Source of the DNA: Haloglomus halophilum
Lineage (GTDB): Archaea > Halobacteriota > Halobacteria > Halobacteriales > Haloarculaceae
Direction: 5' to 3'
DNA length: 64,000 nucleotides
Assembly (NCBI RefSeq): GCF_024298885.1
Contig: NZ_CP101166.1
Coordinates: 1,488,001 to 1,552,000 of the forward strand
In this document: positions 27,894 to 35,839 of the stretch, piece by piece
How the letters are laid out: each line of letters starts with the position of its first letter
Numbering within the stretch: the first letter of the stretch is position 1
The notes under the pieces: generated by a model
What the model was told of the DNA's origin: nothing
Database searches by the model: none
What the model saw: the letters and a program-made list of their open reading frames with translations, nothing else
Program-made: the position numbers and the translations under genes

Positions 27894-28369
27894 ACGTGGC
27901 ATCTCCTCGGTGGCGGGCACACATAAGGAGCGCCGATACCGGCGAGTCGGCGAGGGTAGGTCTTTGCTCGTGATATCGGTGCTGGCGGCGACGGCGACGG
28001 GACCGCCTACGAAGCCCTCGCGCTCTGCGGGGCCGGGCCTCGCTGCGGTCCTCGGTCGCGATGCTCCCTGCGGTCCTTGCGTCGGCCGGGCACCGCGCAG
28101 ATCGCTCGCCCTTCGAGTCCGCCAGGTATCGGCTGTTCCACGGATGCTGTTCCCCTGCCCTTCCCCGGGTCGCGCGGCACTCGCGGGCAAGCCGCTCGGC
28201 ACGCGCTCCCGGCCAGAGAGCGGTTGCTCGGTCGAATCAGCAACAGGGCGGGACTGAAACGGGCCGTCATCGGCGGCGGAGTCTCGTAGCTGTCCTCGTC
28301 ACCGTCACCACCACACGGTTCCCGACACGTTCATACCCGCCCCAGCGCACACTCCGGTCAGAACCACCA
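27894..28369. other. Intergenic region made largely of dispersed-repeat modules
   Basis: 476 bases. The left 40 bases hold the cofE promoter. From about 28038 to 28279 the sequence is a mosaic of pieces found again near 62.0-62.6 kb. A GCTGCGGTCCT...TGCGGTCCTTGCGTCG piece lies at 28038-28090. A CCTGCCCTTCCCC...GCGCTCCCGGC piece lies at 28150-28211 (reverse of 62514-62573). An ACAGGGCGGGACTGAAAC piece lies at 28235-28279 (reverse of 62254-62293). Frames through it are coincidental. Confidence 0.65.
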
Positions 28370-28957
28370 GTGGCGCGCTTCGCGTACCCGTGTCCGGACT
28401 GTCGGACCACGAGCAACCTCCACGACGCCGACTGCGAGCACGACGGCATCACCCGTGCGGCCGTCGAGCGCGCGTACGTGGACATCCTCTCGGTCCTCTC
28501 GCGGCGACCGGTCGGGCACGAGTCGCTCCCCGACGCGGTTCCGGGCGAGTGGGACGGACTGCACGCCGACGCGCTCGACCGCCTCGTCGCCGAGCGCCGT
28601 GTCACGGACGACGACGGACCGTTACGGCTGCTCACGGCCGCGGAGTACACCGAACTCGTCCGGGAACCGACCCACGAGCCCCTGAAGACCATCTACGAGC
28701 ACGGCAGCGTCCCGGGCGCACACGACCACAGCGTCTTCGCGCTCGTCGCGTACTACGAGATGGTGGGGCTCTCCTGGCCCGAAACCCGCGAGCAGGTCAT
28801 CGCGTGGCTCCGCGAGTCGGGATCCTGGGCCCGCGGCGGCTGGGAGGAGGGTTCCCCCGAGGAGGTCGTCGACGACAAACGACACGTCTACGAGCGCGGC
28901 TACGGCTGGAAACAGGCGGCCGAGGAGGCGAAAGCCGTCATCGACAGGCGTGGTTGA
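28370..28957 (+). CDS. Haloarchaeal protein with N-terminal cysteine motif, unknown function
   Basis: 195-residue soluble protein starting at GTG (VARFAYPCPDCRTTSNLHDADC). The CPDC plus a further Cys/His looks like a small metal site. The rest is mainly helical, with HDHSVFALVAYYEMVGLSWPETREQVIAWLRESG and a C-terminal ERGYGWKQAAEEAK. I believe it is a conserved haloarchaeal family but cannot name it. The upstream in-frame region is dispersed repeat, so the GTG is preferred. Its stop codon lies inside the first of three tandem hairpin repeats. Confidence 0.7.
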   Translation: MARFAYPCPDCRTTSNLHDADCEHDGITRAAVERAYVDILSVLSRRPVGHESLPDAVPGEWDGLHADALDRLVAERRVTDDDGPLRLLTAAEYTELVREPTHEPLKTIYEHGSVPGAHDHSVFALVAYYEMVGLSWPETREQVIAWLRESGSWARGGWEEGSPEEVVDDKRHVYERGYGWKQAAEEAKAVIDRRG

Positions 28958-29056
28958 CGGTGGGGCGAGCCGTCAGCGACCGCCGGGGTTGACGGTGGGG
29001 CGAGCCGTCATCGGCCGACGGGGTTGACGGTGAGGCGAGCCGTCAGCGACAGGCGG
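28952..29056. repeat. Three 35-bp tandem repeats, each a hairpin, at the 3' end of a gene
   Basis: Units start at 28952, 28987 and 29022 (period 35). Each holds TGACGG...CCGTCA, a 6-base stem with a loop of about 10. The last coding bases of the upstream gene (28933-28951, GCCGTCATCGACAGGCG) match the unit tail, so the array seems to have grown from the gene's own 3' end. It may act as a transcription terminator or mRNA end. Confidence 0.7.
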
Positions 29057-29077
29057 AGACGACGGCGGTAGTCGAGG

Positions 29078-29299
29078 CTACTCGCTGCTGGCACCGGGTT
29101 CCTCCCGTCGCCCGCGCAGGATGAGCGAGGCGCCGAGCGCTGCCATCGCGAGCGTGAACAGCGTGAGAGCGCCGAGCGCGATGAGTGCGGGGGTCCCGGC
29201 GTCGCCGGCCACCCCACGGCGCACGGCACGGACGGCGACGTACGCGAACATCAGGCCCGAGCCCGCCAGCAACCCGCCGACTGCCGTCCGGCCGTCCAT
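29078..29299 (-). CDS. Small membrane protein with two TM segments
   Basis: 73 residues from ATG 29299 (MDGRTAVGGLLAGSG), with hydrophobic segments at about 5-22 and 37-60 and a short charged tail (RGRREEPGASSE). The ATG 24 bases further upstream would add a basic, non-family leader. It is convergent with the hairpin array of the previous gene. No function recognised. Confidence 0.6.
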   Translation of the reverse strand: MDGRTAVGGLLAGSGLMFAYVAVRAVRRGVAGDAGTPALIALGALTLFTLAMAALGASLILRGRREEPGASSE

Positions 29300-29396
29300 G
29301 CCTCGCCTTCGGGAGCGTCCCACTTACCCGGCCCGGTCGAGCGAGCGGGGCGGCGTGGGGCAGGGCCGCTCCCGAATCCGGGTGACGTGTCCGGTA

Positions 29397-29420
29397 GCTC
29401 CATACGAAACGGAGGGGTCC
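29397..29420 (+). promoter_or_regulatory. Origin-box-like sequence upstream of hef
   Basis: Matches the ORB of this window's origin in the part CCATACGAAACGGAGGGGTC (origin copy CCACCCGAAACGAAGGGGT). It lies 100-120 bases before the hef start. Orc1 binding is an inference. Confidence 0.5.
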
Positions 29421-29487
29421 AGCCACGAGCGAGCGCCCGGAACCCGGACGAGCGGGGGCGACTCCACTTCCACCCCGCCCAGCGAAC

Positions 29488-29495
29488 CCTTATCC
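29488..29495 (+). promoter_or_regulatory. TATA-like element of hef
   Basis: CCTTATCC centred about 28 bases before the ATG at 29520, which supports that start and a leaderless mRNA. Confidence 0.5.
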
Positions 29496-29519
29496 ACGAG
29501 GACGCGGTACGACGGCGTA

Positions 29520-32072
29520 ATGGCGGCCACGGACGCCGAGGGCGGGCCCGACTACCTCGACCGGCCACTGCTGGTGCCGGGCTTCCTAGAGGACCGCAGC
29601 TACCAGACCCAGCTGGCCGATGCCTCATGCGACGGCCACACGCTGGTCTGCCTGCCCACCGGCCTCGGGAAGACGACGGTCTCGCTGCTCGTCACGGCAC
29701 ACCGGCTCGCGGAGTACGGGGGCAAGGCGCTGATGCTCGCACCGACGAAGCCACTCGTCGAGCAACACGCCGCGTTCTACCGCGAGGCCCTCGAGATTCC
29801 CGACGACGAGATCGTCGTGTTCACGGGCGAGGTCAGCCCGGACGACCGCGCCGCGGTCTGGAACGACGCCCGGGTCGTGATGGCCACGCCGCAGGTCATC
29901 GAGAACGACCTCGTCGGCAACCGCATCGACCTCTCCTCCGTCGTCCACTGCACCTTCGACGAGTGCCACCGCGCCACCGGCGACTACGCCTACAACTACA
30001 TCGCCGAGCGCTACCACTCAGACGCCGACAGGCCGCTCGTCACCGGCATGTCGGCCTCCCCGGGCGGCGACGAGGAGGAGATACTCGTCGTCTGCCGGAA
30101 CCTCGGCATCGACGACGTGGAGGTGATGACCGAGGCCGACGCCGACGTGGCCGAGCACACCTACGAGACGCAGGTCGACTGGACCCACCTCGACCTGCCC
30201 GACGAGGTGCTGGCGATCCGGGACGCGCTGAACGACGTCATCGCCGAACGGCTGGAGCAACTCAAGCAACTGGGCGTGACGAACTCGACGGACCCCTCGA
30301 TGTCCCAGAAGCAGCTGAACGCCATCCGTGCGAAACTGCAGGAACTCATCAACAACGGCCAGTCCGAGGGGTACGAGGGGATGAGCGCGCACGCCGAGAT
30401 CATGAAGCTCCGGCGGGCGGTCGAACTGGTCGAAACCCAGTCCGTCGAGAGCCTGCGGCGCTACTTCGAGCGCCAGCGTAACGCCGCCCAGTCCTCCGGC
30501 GCGTCGAAGGCGGCCCAGCGCTTCGTCTCCGAACCGCGCGTGAAAGAGGCGATGCGGAAGGCCGAGGCGTTCGACGACCTCCACCCGAAGTTCCGGAAGA
30601 CCCGGCTCCTGCTCGCCGAGACGCTCGGCATCCAGGACGGCGAGCGCGTCATCGTGTTCACCGAGTCCCGCGACACCGCCGAGTCGCTCACGGAGTTCCT
30701 GAGCGAGAGCTTCGACGTGCGCCGGTTCGTCGGGCAGGGCGACAAGGAGGGCTCCGACGGGATGACCCAGACCGAGCAGAAGGACACCCTCGACGCCTTC
30801 CGGAACGGGGAGTTCGAGGTGCTCGTCTCCACCAGCGTCGCCGAGGAGGGGCTGGACGTGCCCGATGTCGACCTGGTGCTGTTCTACGAGCCCGTCCCGA
30901 AGGGCGTGCGCTCCATCCAGCGCAAGGGCCGGACCGGCCGCGCACAGGAGGGGCGGGTCGTCGTCCTCATCGCCAACGACACCCGCGACGAGGCGTTCTA
31001 CTGGATCTCCAAGAACGAGGAGAAGAAGATGGAGGAGGAGCTCCGGAAGCTGAAGGGCGCCGAGCAGGACATCGAGGCGGAACTGGACGACTCACAGCAG
31101 TCGCTGGACTCCTTCGACGGAGACGCCGGCGACGCGGACGCGGGGGGCGAGGAAGACACGAGCGGCGACGGCGACGCACCCGAAACGGGGGCGTCCGGCA
31201 CGGCCGATACCGGGAGGGACGCGGACACCGCGAGCGACGACCGGAGCGGCGGGTCGGACGGCGGACAGCCGGGGCTCGGTGACTTCGCGGGCGAGAGCGA
31301 CTCCGACGGGGCCGACAGCGATGGAGCGACCGACGACGGGGATGACAGCGAGGAGGATGGCACCGACCCGGCGGACGAGGGCCTCGTCGCCACGGCCGGC
31401 GGCGACCCCGATGCCGAGGACATCGAGATCGTCGCGGACCAGCGCGAACTCGACTCGCATATCGCGCGCGACCTCTCGACACGCGAGGGCGTGACCACTC
31501 GACTCGAAACGCTCGCCGTCGGCGACTACGTCCTCTCGGACCGCGTCGCGGTCGAGCGCAAGTCCGTCGACGACTTCCTCGATACGCTGCTGGGCAACGA
31601 CCGCTCGATGTTCGAGCAGGTCGGCGACGCCGCCCGGCATTACGCCCGCCCGGTCGTCATCCTCGAAGGGGAGCGCCTCTACGAGAAGCGCAACGTCCAC
31701 CCGAACGCCATCCGGGGCGCGCTCTCCTCGCTGGCCGTGGACTTCGGCGCGAGCGTTCTCCAGACCCGGGACACGGACGAGACCGCCGACCTGCTGGAGG
31801 TGATCGCCCGGCGCGAGCAGGACCGCGACGACCGCGAGGTCCGCGTCCACGGGGAGAAATCCTCGAAGACGCTGGCCGAACAGCAGGAGTACGTCGTCTC
31901 CTCGGTCGCCGAGGTCGGCCCCGTCACCGCCCGGGCGCTGCTGGACCACTTCGGCAGCGTCGAGGCCGTGATGACCGCCGACGCCGACGAACTGAAGTCG
32001 GTCTCCGGGGTCGGTGACGTGACCGCGACGCAGATCCGCGAGGTCGTGAGCGGCGAGTACGACCCCTCGTGA
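29520..32072 (+). CDS. hef: Hef helicase-nuclease (FANCM/XPF family)
   Basis: 850-residue repair protein that processes stalled replication forks. The N-terminal SF2 helicase has Walker A LPTGLGKTT (residues 45-53), the DECH box in CTFDECHRATG, and motif VI in IQRKGRTGRAQEG. A long acidic linker (about residues 520-640, rich in D/E/G/S) leads to the ERCC4 nuclease domain with VADQRELDS and the catalytic ERKSVDDF. A helix-hairpin-helix pair ends the protein (EVGPVTARALLDHFGS; VSGVGDVTATQIREV). All catalytic residues are intact. The start is supported by the TATA spacing. Confidence 0.95.
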   Translation: MAATDAEGGPDYLDRPLLVPGFLEDRSYQTQLADASCDGHTLVCLPTGLGKTTVSLLVTAHRLAEYGGKALMLAPTKPLVEQHAAFYREALEIPDDEIVVFTGEVSPDDRAAVWNDARVVMATPQVIENDLVGNRIDLSSVVHCTFDECHRATGDYAYNYIAERYHSDADRPLVTGMSASPGGDEEEILVVCRNLGIDDVEVMTEADADVAEHTYETQVDWTHLDLPDEVLAIRDALNDVIAERLEQLKQLGVTNSTDPSMSQKQLNAIRAKLQELINNGQSEGYEGMSAHAEIMKLRRAVELVETQSVESLRRYFERQRNAAQSSGASKAAQRFVSEPRVKEAMRKAEAFDDLHPKFRKTRLLLAETLGIQDGERVIVFTESRDTAESLTEFLSESFDVRRFVGQGDKEGSDGMTQTEQKDTLDAFRNGEFEVLVSTSVAEEGLDVPDVDLVLFYEPVPKGVRSIQRKGRTGRAQEGRVVVLIANDTRDEAFYWISKNEEKKMEEELRKLKGAEQDIEAELDDSQQSLDSFDGDAGDADAGGEEDTSGDGDAPETGASGTADTGRDADTASDDRSGGSDGGQPGLGDFAGESDSDGADSDGATDDGDDSEEDGTDPADEGLVATAGGDPDAEDIEIVADQRELDSHIARDLSTREGVTTRLETLAVGDYVLSDRVAVERKSVDDFLDTLLGNDRSMFEQVGDAARHYARPVVILEGERLYEKRNVHPNAIRGALSSLAVDFGASVLQTRDTDETADLLEVIARREQDRDDREVRVHGEKSSKTLAEQQEYVVSSVAEVGPVTARALLDHFGSVEAVMTADADELKSVSGVGDVTATQIREVVSGEYDPS

Positions 32073-32093
32073 TTGAATCAAGCAGATAGCCCG

Positions 32094-32222
32094 CCGGTTC
32101 CGGGTACAGGAAGCGCGCGGGCGCCCTCACTCGCGAACCCGCGACCGAAGGGAGCGTGGTGAGCAACTCCGGCGCCCGCGCGGGGAGGTGTGGGGACACC
32201 CTGGCTCGCTGGAACCACCACG
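32094..32222 (+). repeat. Dispersed repeat R1, copy A
   Basis: Bounded by GGTTCC and GGAACC. Internal landmarks are ACAGGAAGCGCGC near the left end and GCGGGGAGGTGTGGGGACAC near the right. Copies in opposite orientation are at 54650-54776 and 62312-62492. The middle differs between copies while the ends are conserved. It starts about 20 bases after the hef stop codon. Confidence 0.7.
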
Positions 32223-32473
32223 TTCGTCTCTCGACCCGAAACAGAACCCCCTGGCAGAATCGAAGGTGAGCCGAGCGAAGCGAGGCGAACGTCGGAAGAC
32301 GACGTCTTCCGGAAGGCGAGCGCTCTCGATGCATCCCGGACGACGCAAGCACCGCAGCGACCGGAGGGAGCGAGGAGCGCAACGAGTCCCGGAGGTGAGC
32401 GCCGACGGCGCGAATCAGGGAAGTCGCAGCCCGCGCAGGCCGAAGGCCGAGCAGGAACGTCTTCCCGTGGGTC

Positions 32474-32588
32474 GAGAGCGCGAGGACTCCGTAGGTGTTC
32501 CTGTCGTCGCGGCAGCCGTGAGAGAGCGCGAGGACTCCGTAGGTGTTCCTGTCGTCGCGGCAGCCGTGAGAGAGCGCGAGGACGCCGT
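32474..32588. repeat. 48-bp tandem repeat (two full copies and a partial third)
   Basis: Units begin at 32474, 32522 and 32570 with GAGAGCGCGAGGAC. The first two are identical through CTCCGTAGGTGTTCCTGTCG and beyond. Because 48 is a multiple of three, each frame encodes a repeating 16-residue peptide, but no start or family supports a gene. A diverged relative lies at about 62640-62712. Confidence 0.7.
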
Positions 32589-32682
32589 CGGAAACACTCA
32601 ATTTATGGACGTGGTATACCCTCAACATACAGATATTCCGAGTAAAGAACCGAATACTCCACCAAATTGCCAATATCAGCTA

Positions 32683-33378
32683 TTATTCCGCATCCCGAAC
32701 CGCTTCCAGCGCCTCCGCGGCCTCCCGGGTCGCCGCCAGGAACTCCCGCTTGCGGCCGGGGTCCTCCTCGGCGGCAGCCTGCTCGGCCAGTCGGTTGACC
32801 GTCCGGGTGAGGTGCTGGCGGGCGGGCATCAGACCGGACGCATCGCCACCGGTCGGCGCCTGCGGCGCGGCGTTCGGCTGCGAGCCGCCGGTCGACTGTG
32901 ATCCACCGGTCGACTGTGCGGAGCCCTGCACGGGCGACGGGTCGGGCTGTCCCGGCGTGGACTGCTGGGTTCCCGTCTCCGGGGCCTCCGACGCCTCCGC
33001 CTCGGCAGCCGGCTCGGACTCGCTCTCCGTATCCCCAGCGTCGGGGGCGGGCGTGTCGACCTCTATCTCCTCGTGGCCGTCCGTAGTCGGCTGGGACTCG
33101 GCTCCCTCGTCGGCCAGCGGGTCCTGCGCGGCGGCCTGCCCGGCGGTCGCCTGCTGTCCGTCGCCGCTGGCGACCTCGCGCTGGCAGGACGGGCAGAACT
33201 GGCGCCCCTCGTGGCGGAAGATGGGGTCGCCACACTCCGGACAGTGGATGTCGGTCATCGTCGCCCCCTTCAGCAGGAGCTCGCTCAGCCGCTCCGTCTG
33301 CTCGCGGTCCTCCGCCTCCTTGCCGTACTTCTCCTCGAGCTTCCGGCGCTCCTCCTCGCGGTCGAAATCGTCGCTCAT
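32683..33378 (-). CDS. Autoantigen p27 (Sjogren's/scleroderma autoantigen 1) family protein
   Basis: 231 residues. The N-terminal part has a charged helix (FDREEERRKLEEKYGKEAE, LSELLLKGATMTD) and a zinc ribbon with HCPECGDPIFRHEGRQFCPSC, the hallmark of the archaeal p27-like family. A long acidic, low-complexity linker rich in Q, S, T and P follows (about residues 75-180). A final helical bundle (ARQHLTRTVNRLAEQAAAEED) ends the protein. The cellular role of archaeal members is not known. The ATG at 33378 begins the family N-terminus. Confidence 0.85.
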   Translation of the reverse strand: MSDDFDREEERRKLEEKYGKEAEDREQTERLSELLLKGATMTDIHCPECGDPIFRHEGRQFCPSCQREVASGDGQQATAGQAAAQDPLADEGAESQPTTDGHEEIEVDTPAPDAGDTESESEPAAEAEASEAPETGTQQSTPGQPDPSPVQGSAQSTGGSQSTGGSQPNAAPQAPTGGDASGLMPARQHLTRTVNRLAEQAAAEEDPGRKREFLAATREAAEALEAVRDAE

Positions 33379-33434
33379 GCCCGTGAGTTTCCCGCGAGCG
33401 CGCAAAAGGTATGGGGATAGTCCGTTCCGCAGTC

Positions 33435-33618
33435 GCTGCATACGCGCGAGCAGGGCCGGACCCCGTGTCCCGCTTGCAGTCGGACGTAGTCCGACGACGA
33501 AGCGAGCGCGTTTCACCGCTGGCTCCCTCCGGTCGCCAGCGGCATTTCTTCCGAACGTTTTTTGTGCCGAGTGGTGGCCTCGGCGGCCGAGGCCACCCGC
33601 GGCGTCAAAAGGGCTCGT
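33435..33618. repeat. Stop-codon-anchored dispersed element, copy 1 (after pheA)
   Basis: Abuts and overlaps the pheA stop (TAAACGAGCCCTTTT on the minus strand). Hairpin 1 (33573-33597) is an 11-base stem with a 3-base loop. Hairpin 2 (33516-33542) is an 8-base stem. Between them lies a conserved GAACGTT. The far end carries TTTCAC...GCATACGCGCGAG. The copy at 38838-38974 has the same order with different stem bases. Confidence 0.75.
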
Positions 33619-34428
33619 TTAGAGCGCGTGCTCGGTGTCGTACGAGCCCAGCACCTTCACCCAGCCCTTCCCACAGATACCCTCCAGTTCCTCGAGGGCG
33701 GCCTGCGAGCGGTCCTCGTAGAGGCCGGCGTTGAAGTCGATGTGGAAGACGTAGTCGCCCAGCCGCTGACCGGAGGGACGGGACTCGATGCGCGAGAGGT
33801 TGATATCGCGGTCGGCGAAACACTCCAGCAGCTCCAGCAGGAGCCCGGGGTAGTCGTTACCGGGGTAGACGACGATGCTGGTCTTGCCGCCGGCGTCGCT
33901 CCGCTCGGACTGGGGCGCGATGACGACGAACCGGGTGGTGTTGGAGTCCTGATCCTGGATGTCCTCGGCCAGGACGCGCAGGGTATCGCCGCCGTTGTCC
34001 GGATGGCCGATCGCCGCGATGCTGGCGTCCTCGCGGGCGCGCTCGACACCCTGCGAGGTCGAGGCGACCGCCTCCAGCGTCGCGTTCGGGTACTCCCGGT
34101 CGAGGTACTCACGACACTGTGCCAGCGCCTGCGCGTGGCTGGCGACGACCTCGAACTCGCCGGTCTGGGCGAGCAGCGCATGCCGGATCGGGGTGACTAT
34201 CTCCCGGACGACGGCGACGTTCCGGTCGGCCAGCGCGTCCATCGACTCCGAGACGGAGCCCTCGATGCTGTTCTCGACGGGGATGACGCCGCGCTGGAAC
34301 TCCCCGCCCGCGACGCCCTCGACGATACCCGTCACGGATTCGGCGAACTCGATCTCCTCGTCGGTCGCGATGGCTCGCGTCGCGCGGTGCGAGTACGTCC
34401 CGGCGGGACCCAGCGTCAGCGCTCTCAT
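33619..34428 (-). CDS. pheA: Prephenate dehydratase
   Basis: 269-residue enzyme turning prephenate into phenylpyruvate in phenylalanine synthesis. The catalytic domain shows LGPAGTYSHRATRA at the N-terminus, VIPVENSIEGSVSESMDAL near residue 50 and the catalytic threonine in the NTTRF motif (near 168). The C-terminal ACT domain with INLSRIESRPSGQRLGDYVFHID binds phenylalanine for feedback control; the ESRP motif is intact. The ATG at 34428 starts the family N-terminus. It is a stand-alone dehydratase, not fused to chorismate mutase. Confidence 0.95.
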   Translation of the reverse strand: MRALTLGPAGTYSHRATRAIATDEEIEFAESVTGIVEGVAGGEFQRGVIPVENSIEGSVSESMDALADRNVAVVREIVTPIRHALLAQTGEFEVVASHAQALAQCREYLDREYPNATLEAVASTSQGVERAREDASIAAIGHPDNGGDTLRVLAEDIQDQDSNTTRFVVIAPQSERSDAGGKTSIVVYPGNDYPGLLLELLECFADRDINLSRIESRPSGQRLGDYVFHIDFNAGLYEDRSQAALEELEGICGKGWVKVLGSYDTEHAL

Positions 34429-34483
34429 CGAACGGCGATACAGGGGACGCCGGCAAAAGCGCGTCGGGTGCCCGGGGGCCCGG

Positions 34484-35749
34484 TCAGTCGTCGGCGGAGG
34501 GGTCGGACTCGGGCTCGGGCTCGGGGTCCCCGATGTCGACCTCGTGGCCGTTCCTCGCACCGTCACCGACGCGGCCGGCCGCGAGGTTCTCGATGTCGTC
34601 CAGCCCGAGCATCTCGCGCTCCTCGGCGTCGAACTCGCGGCCCTCCAGGGAATTGCCGACATCGATGACGCCCGCGTCGCTCCCGGAGAGGTGCTTCCCG
34701 TAGCGCCCGACGAGCGAGGTGAGTTCCTGCGGGAGGACGAACGTCGTCGACTCGCCCGCGCCGATGCCCTGGAGCGTCTCCATCCCTTTCTCGATGATCG
34801 CGCGCTCGCCCATCGAGTCGGCCGCGCGGGCCCGGAGGACGGTCGCGACGGCATCACCCTGGGCCTCGAGGACCTGCGACTGTTTGGACCCCTCGGCGCG
34901 GATGATGTTGGCCTGCTTCTCCCCCTCCGCGCGCTCGACGGAGGAACGGCGCTCACCCTGGGCTTCGAGAATCATCGCGCGGCGACGGCGCTCGGCGGCG
35001 GTCTGCTGCTCCATCGCGTCCTGGACGACCTGCGAGGGCTTGACCTCGCGGACCTCGACGGCCTCGACGCGGACGCCCCACTCGTCGGTCGGGCCGGCGA
35101 GTTCCTCCTGGATGCGCTCGTTGATGCGCTCGCGCTGGCTCAGCGTCTCGTCCAGCTCCATGTCGCCGATGACCGCCCGGAGGGTGGTCTGTGCGAGGTT
35201 GAGGGTGGCGTTCCGGTAGTCGTCGACCTCGAGGAACGCGCGCTCGGCGTTCATCACGCGGATGTAGACCACCGCGTCCGCCCGCACGGGGGAGTTGTCA
35301 CGCGTGATGGCCTCCTGGCTCGGCACGTCCAGCGCCTCCGTCCGCATGTCGAACTGGTACGTGTCGGAGACGAACGGGATGACGAAGTGGATGCCGGGGT
35401 CGAGCAGGCGCTCGAACGCGCCGAAGACGGTCAGCGCGCGCTTCTCGTAGGCCTGCACGATCTGGACCGACGAGGAGATGCCCGCGATGACGATCCACAG
35501 CGCGACGAGCCCGATGACCAGGCCCGGGGTGAGGTTCAGCTGGCCGATCGCGAGCCCGAGGATGACGGCGGCGAGGACGACGAAGTAGACGAGCCGCCCG
35601 GCACCCGGCCCCTCGTCGAGCGTCGCCGCGCCGTCCCCGGGGTCCGGCATCTCGTTCTCCCGGTCGGAGCCCTCGGCGGTGAGCTTGCCGAGTTCGTAGA
35701 AGATACCGCCGGAGCCCGAGTTGGAGGACGAGGACCGCGAGCGGGACAT
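34484..35749 (-). CDS. SPFH/stomatin-like membrane protein
   Basis: 421-residue SPFH (stomatin/prohibitin/flotillin) protein. Two hydrophobic segments (about residues 52-72 and 75-93) precede the SPFH domain, which begins with IVQAYEKRALTVFGAFERLLDPGIHFVIPFVSD. A long helical region with AERRRRAMILEAQGERRSSVERAEGEKQA follows and probably forms a coiled coil for oligomerisation. The C-terminal 70 residues are acidic. Stomatins build large membrane cages that often control proteases. No NfeD gene lies next to it here. A TTTTATTGCC box about 27 bases before the ATG supports the start. Confidence 0.9.
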   Translation of the reverse strand: MSRSRSSSSNSGSGGIFYELGKLTAEGSDRENEMPDPGDGAATLDEGPGAGRLVYFVVLAAVILGLAIGQLNLTPGLVIGLVALWIVIAGISSSVQIVQAYEKRALTVFGAFERLLDPGIHFVIPFVSDTYQFDMRTEALDVPSQEAITRDNSPVRADAVVYIRVMNAERAFLEVDDYRNATLNLAQTTLRAVIGDMELDETLSQRERINERIQEELAGPTDEWGVRVEAVEVREVKPSQVVQDAMEQQTAAERRRRAMILEAQGERRSSVERAEGEKQANIIRAEGSKQSQVLEAQGDAVATVLRARAADSMGERAIIEKGMETLQGIGAGESTTFVLPQELTSLVGRYGKHLSGSDAGVIDVGNSLEGREFDAEEREMLGLDDIENLAAGRVGDGARNGHEVDIGDPEPEPESDPSADD

Positions 35750-35770
35750 GGAGACAGGTTGGCCCCGTCG

Positions 35771-35815
35771 GGCAATAAAACTGCACCCCGAACCGGAGAA
35801 ACTGCACCCCGAACC
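35771..35815. promoter_or_regulatory. SPFH gene promoter with a 17-base direct repeat
   Basis: AAACTGCACCCCGAACC occurs at 35778-35794 and 35799-35815 (period 21, two helical turns). The first copy overlaps the TATA element TTTTATTGCC (minus strand 35771-35780). Two regulator sites on the same face of the DNA at the BRE/TATA would fit this. Confidence 0.5.
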
Positions 35816-35839
35816 AGGGGTGCTGTGCGGACGGCCACC

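Larger units (their letters stand above)
32073..32682. other. Intergenic repeat region downstream of hef
   Basis: 610 bases with no supported gene. It consists of dispersed-repeat module R1 (32094-32222). Next comes a stretch shared with 62.6 kb (ATCGAAGGTGAGCCGAG at 32259-32276), then a reversed copy of the GCGGTCC/CGTCGTCCGGG module (about 32334-32395). A 48-bp tandem repeat (32474-32588) and an AT-rich tail (32595-32690) complete it. The predicted frames here are repeat by-products. Confidence 0.65.

Noticed and set aside
28935..29060. CRISPR-like appearance of the 35-bp repeats
   Set aside because: The units are directly adjacent with no unique spacers and no cas genes nearby, so this is a tandem repeat.
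32225..32255. TCGACCCGAAACAGAACCCC in R1 copy A as another origin box
   Set aside because: The AAAC core fits but the GGGG run is absent and the word belongs to the repeat family (also at 54.63 kb).
32188..32901. Open frames across the repeat region after hef
   Set aside because: They only translate the dispersed modules and the 48-bp repeat and run into the p27 gene antisense; no start signal or family.
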